Assembly (NCBI GenBank): GCA_964433875.1
Contig: CAYSSO010000011.1
Location: 1-53,244 of the forward strand
Length of the DNA: 53,244 nt
Direction of reading: 5' to 3'
Source: Athalassotoga sp964433875
GTDB taxonomy: Bacteria; Thermotogota; Thermotogae; Mesoaciditogales; Mesoaciditogaceae
Shown: one piece after another, positions 51,446 through 53,244 of the stretch
Numbering within the stretch: position 1 is the stretch's first letter
Layout of the letters: each line of letters opens with the position of its first letter
Notes under the pieces: model-generated
Told to the model about the DNA's origin: nothing
Databases searched by the model: none
The model's input: only the letters and a program-made list of their open reading frames with translations
Program-made: the position numbers and the translations under genes

Positions 51446-53244
51446 GGATCAGAAATTTTATTCTTATCGTCACTGTAATCATAATAGCGATTACGGTTTT
51501 GGTTGTGATAATAAGCGGATTTTACTTTGTAAACGGGGAGATAAAATACCAGATACTCGCGGTAGCAAATGATCAACTCAACAAATTAAATGTCTCAATT
51601 GCAAATATATCGAGAACCAATGCCGGTTATGTCTTTGACGGGGTTTTCTCCATCTACAATGGTTCGGATATCGAAAAGACCCTCGTGCAGATGAAAAATT
51701 CTTCCGGCGCGAAGTGGGCCTTCATAACGATTGGAAGCACGAATTACATATACCCGTACGAACCCGGTGCCATATCCCTTGACGCCAAATCGAGGCCATG
51801 GTACATTCTCGCAACTTCTCATCCTCAAAAGGTCGTGATCAACGAATTTTACTCTCCGACTCTTAAAGCCTCTGTCGTGACCTTTGCCTTGGCCGTTAAA
51901 GGTGATGTTGAATATGTTGGAGGACTTATATTCACAGAAAAGCAATTTTTTGATATGCTTTCTGCAAGAATGGGCAATCCCTTTTTGATAATGAAAAATG
52001 GAAATGTAGTTTACCCTTCAAATATTTCAATAAGTGATGACAAAACGGTCATTAACGGAATAAATTACAGGATTGTACCTTTCAATTACAACGAGACTGT
52101 GTCTATCTACGATATGTTTTCTTCGATGCCTTACACTTTGGGAATACTCGTTCCATCCTCTGCTATAGTTTCAAACCTTGCATGGACCATCTTTTATCTT
52201 GTGATGATAACCCTTCTTATTGGAATTGGCGAGATCATTTTGATGATTTTGGTATCGAGAAGGATAGCGCGATCTATTGAGATGCTCTCCGATGTCTCCT
52301 CGCGCTTCGATCCTCACAAGGGAGAGATAGAGATCGATGAGAGGGTAAAGGAGAAGATATACAATTTCAAAGAAACACAAGAAGTTTTTGACAAGATGTA
52401 CCAGTTGTTCCAGGAGATAATTGCCCAAATACAGGAATTGAAGGCCACAAACGAGGAACTCGAGAGCTCTTACGAGGAGATAGAACAACTTTCAAACAAC
52501 CTCTCAAAAGAAAGCCAGGAACTGAAAGAACTCTTTGAGGTATCAAATCTCGTTTCGCTTTCGTCAGACAACAAAACTTCAAAGAGAATCCTTCTCGAAA
52601 GGTTTATGAAGATTTACGGATGCGCCGGCATAGCCCTTGTCGATCTCAACAAAAGCGGAGGAGATCCCAACGACGCAATAGGGGAGCGGTTCAATCCGGT
52701 AGATCTTTCGAAGATAGGGAAGGAACTTTTAAATGTCCGGGTAGTGGAGGTAAGTGATCCTCCTTACCGGATCATAGTCATTCCGATCATGTTCGAGTCC
52801 AAATTATTAGCCGTTCTTGAGATGGCCTTTTTTGATCGCGTGCCGGAAATTGAAAGGGAATCTTTGACGAGATTTATGGTTGGCTTTTCGGCATCTCTGA
52901 ATTCTCAAAGACTTATTTCTGAAATTCAAAATGCCTACATATATCTTGCGACAAAATTCGCCGAAATTTCGGAAGTTTACGATTACGAGACGGGATCTCA
53001 CATTCACAGAGTTGGAGAATACTCCGCATTCATAGCCTCAAAATTGATGATGAGCGATGAATTCATTTCCAATATACGCACCTATTCGATGATCCACGAT
53101 ATAGGAAAGTTGAAGGTGCCGAGAGAAATCCTTATGAAAAACGGTCCTCTTACAAAAGAGGAATTTGAAGAGATGAAGAGGCATACGATATACGGCGAAC
53201 AACTGCTGGGTGAGGCGCCATTTTTGAAAATGGCAAGGCATATA
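51442..53244 (+). CDS. Membrane sensor with HD-GYP domain, partial at window end
   Basis: At least 601 residues; the frame is open to the end of the window. TM helix at about 7-30, extracytoplasmic Cache-like sensor (about 35-240) with RPWYILATSHP, second helix at about 243-270, coiled coil (about 300-375), GAF-like domain (about 375-490), then an HD-GYP domain from about 510 with GSHIHRVGEYS, SMIHDIGKLKVP and HTIYGEQLL. HD-GYP proteins degrade cyclic-di-GMP; the GYP loop lies beyond the window. TTG start behind AAGGAGG, overlapping the trmFO stop by four bases. Confidence 0.85.
   Translation, partial: MRIRNFILIVTVIIIAITVLVVIISGFYFVNGEIKYQILAVANDQLNKLNVSIANISRTNAGYVFDGVFSIYNGSDIEKTLVQMKNSSGAKWAFITIGSTNYIYPYEPGAISLDAKSRPWYILATSHPQKVVINEFYSPTLKASVVTFALAVKGDVEYVGGLIFTEKQFFDMLSARMGNPFLIMKNGNVVYPSNISISDDKTVINGINYRIVPFNYNETVSIYDMFSSMPYTLGILVPSSAIVSNLAWTIFYLVMITLLIGIGEIILMILVSRRIARSIEMLSDVSSRFDPHKGEIEIDERVKEKIYNFKETQEVFDKMYQLFQEIIAQIQELKATNEELESSYEEIEQLSNNLSKESQELKELFEVSNLVSLSSDNKTSKRILLERFMKIYGCAGIALVDLNKSGGDPNDAIGERFNPVDLSKIGKELLNVRVVEVSDPPYRIIVIPIMFESKLLAVLEMAFFDRVPEIERESLTRFMVGFSASLNSQRLISEIQNAYIYLATKFAEISEVYDYETGSHIHRVGEYSAFIASKLMMSDEFISNIRTYSMIHDIGKLKVPREILMKNGPLTKEEFEEMKRHTIYGEQLLGEAPFLKMARHI

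Noticed and set aside
1..53244. CRISPR arrays, insertion sequences or prophage genes
   Set aside because: No regularly spaced repeats, transposase, integrase or phage structural genes were found.

Overview
The window looks like a draft-assembly piece of a thermophilic member of the Thermotogota. Three things support this. The block cheA-cheW-cheY-fliO-fliP matches the order I recall from Thermotoga maritima. The CheY protein is almost the T. maritima CheY, with the phospho-acceptor at Asp54. Many genes are Thermotoga-like: a GH57 glucanotransferase/amylase, QueH, TrmFO and a tmRNA of the usual one-piece type. TTG and GTG starts behind strong Shine-Dalgarno (SD) sites are common. The genus cannot be named from this sequence. 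One assembly gap of 24 Ns lies inside cheW.

Layout. 1-68: tail of a peptide-transporter ATPase on the + strand. 94-11090 (-): cheA, cheW, cheY, fliO, fliP, rng, GH57, a secreted peptidase/propeller protein and a DUF89 phosphatase, all within a few bases of each other. 11122-11972 (-): tmRNA, then tRNA-Thr, -Gly, -Leu and -Lys behind a consensus promoter. 12018-17499 (-): pheS, pheT, an inositol monophosphatase, a FliJ-like coiled-coil protein and a threonine-type asparaginase. 17719-22606 (+): a six-gene overlapping operon (ccdA, exported thioredoxin-like protein, DUF5685, J-domain/TPR protein with a Cys-rich tail, small membrane protein, rqcH) behind a promoter carrying a 16-bp perfect palindrome. 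22609-30242 (-): rpmB, alr, a YhaM-type HD nuclease, topA, lnt and a GH13 glucosidase.

30308-37866 (-): an MFS exporter gene and an eight-gene cobalamin operon (cobO, cobQ, cbiB, cobD, cobU, cobS, cblS, cblT) under a cobalamin riboswitch with an intrinsic terminator. The gene set fits salvage of corrinoids and of alpha-ribazole, not complete synthesis. 37982-39910 (-): an outer-surface-type protein, a von Willebrand A lipoprotein gene broken by a one-base frameshift, and a PAP2 membrane phosphatase. 40102-43728: an EamA transporter (+), then an ABC-2 exporter under a PadR regulator (-). 43942-53244 (+): nine tightly packed genes: patatin lipase, two nitrilase-fold proteins lacking catalytic residues, a transketolase with an altered TPP motif, queH, a PucR-type regulator, an RsbW-like kinase, trmFO and a membrane HD-GYP sensor cut by the window end.

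The best candidates for undescribed biology are (i) the thiol-rich ccdA-to-rqcH operon with its CsoR/CstR-like operator, and (ii) the tandem dead nitrilase-fold proteins coupled to a patatin and an unusual transketolase. No CRISPR array, insertion sequence or prophage was seen. No gene-free stretch exceeds 300 bases. The longest spacers are about 250 bp (40984-41236), 190 bp (39911-40101), 177 bp (39095-39271) and 160 bp (11475-11634).
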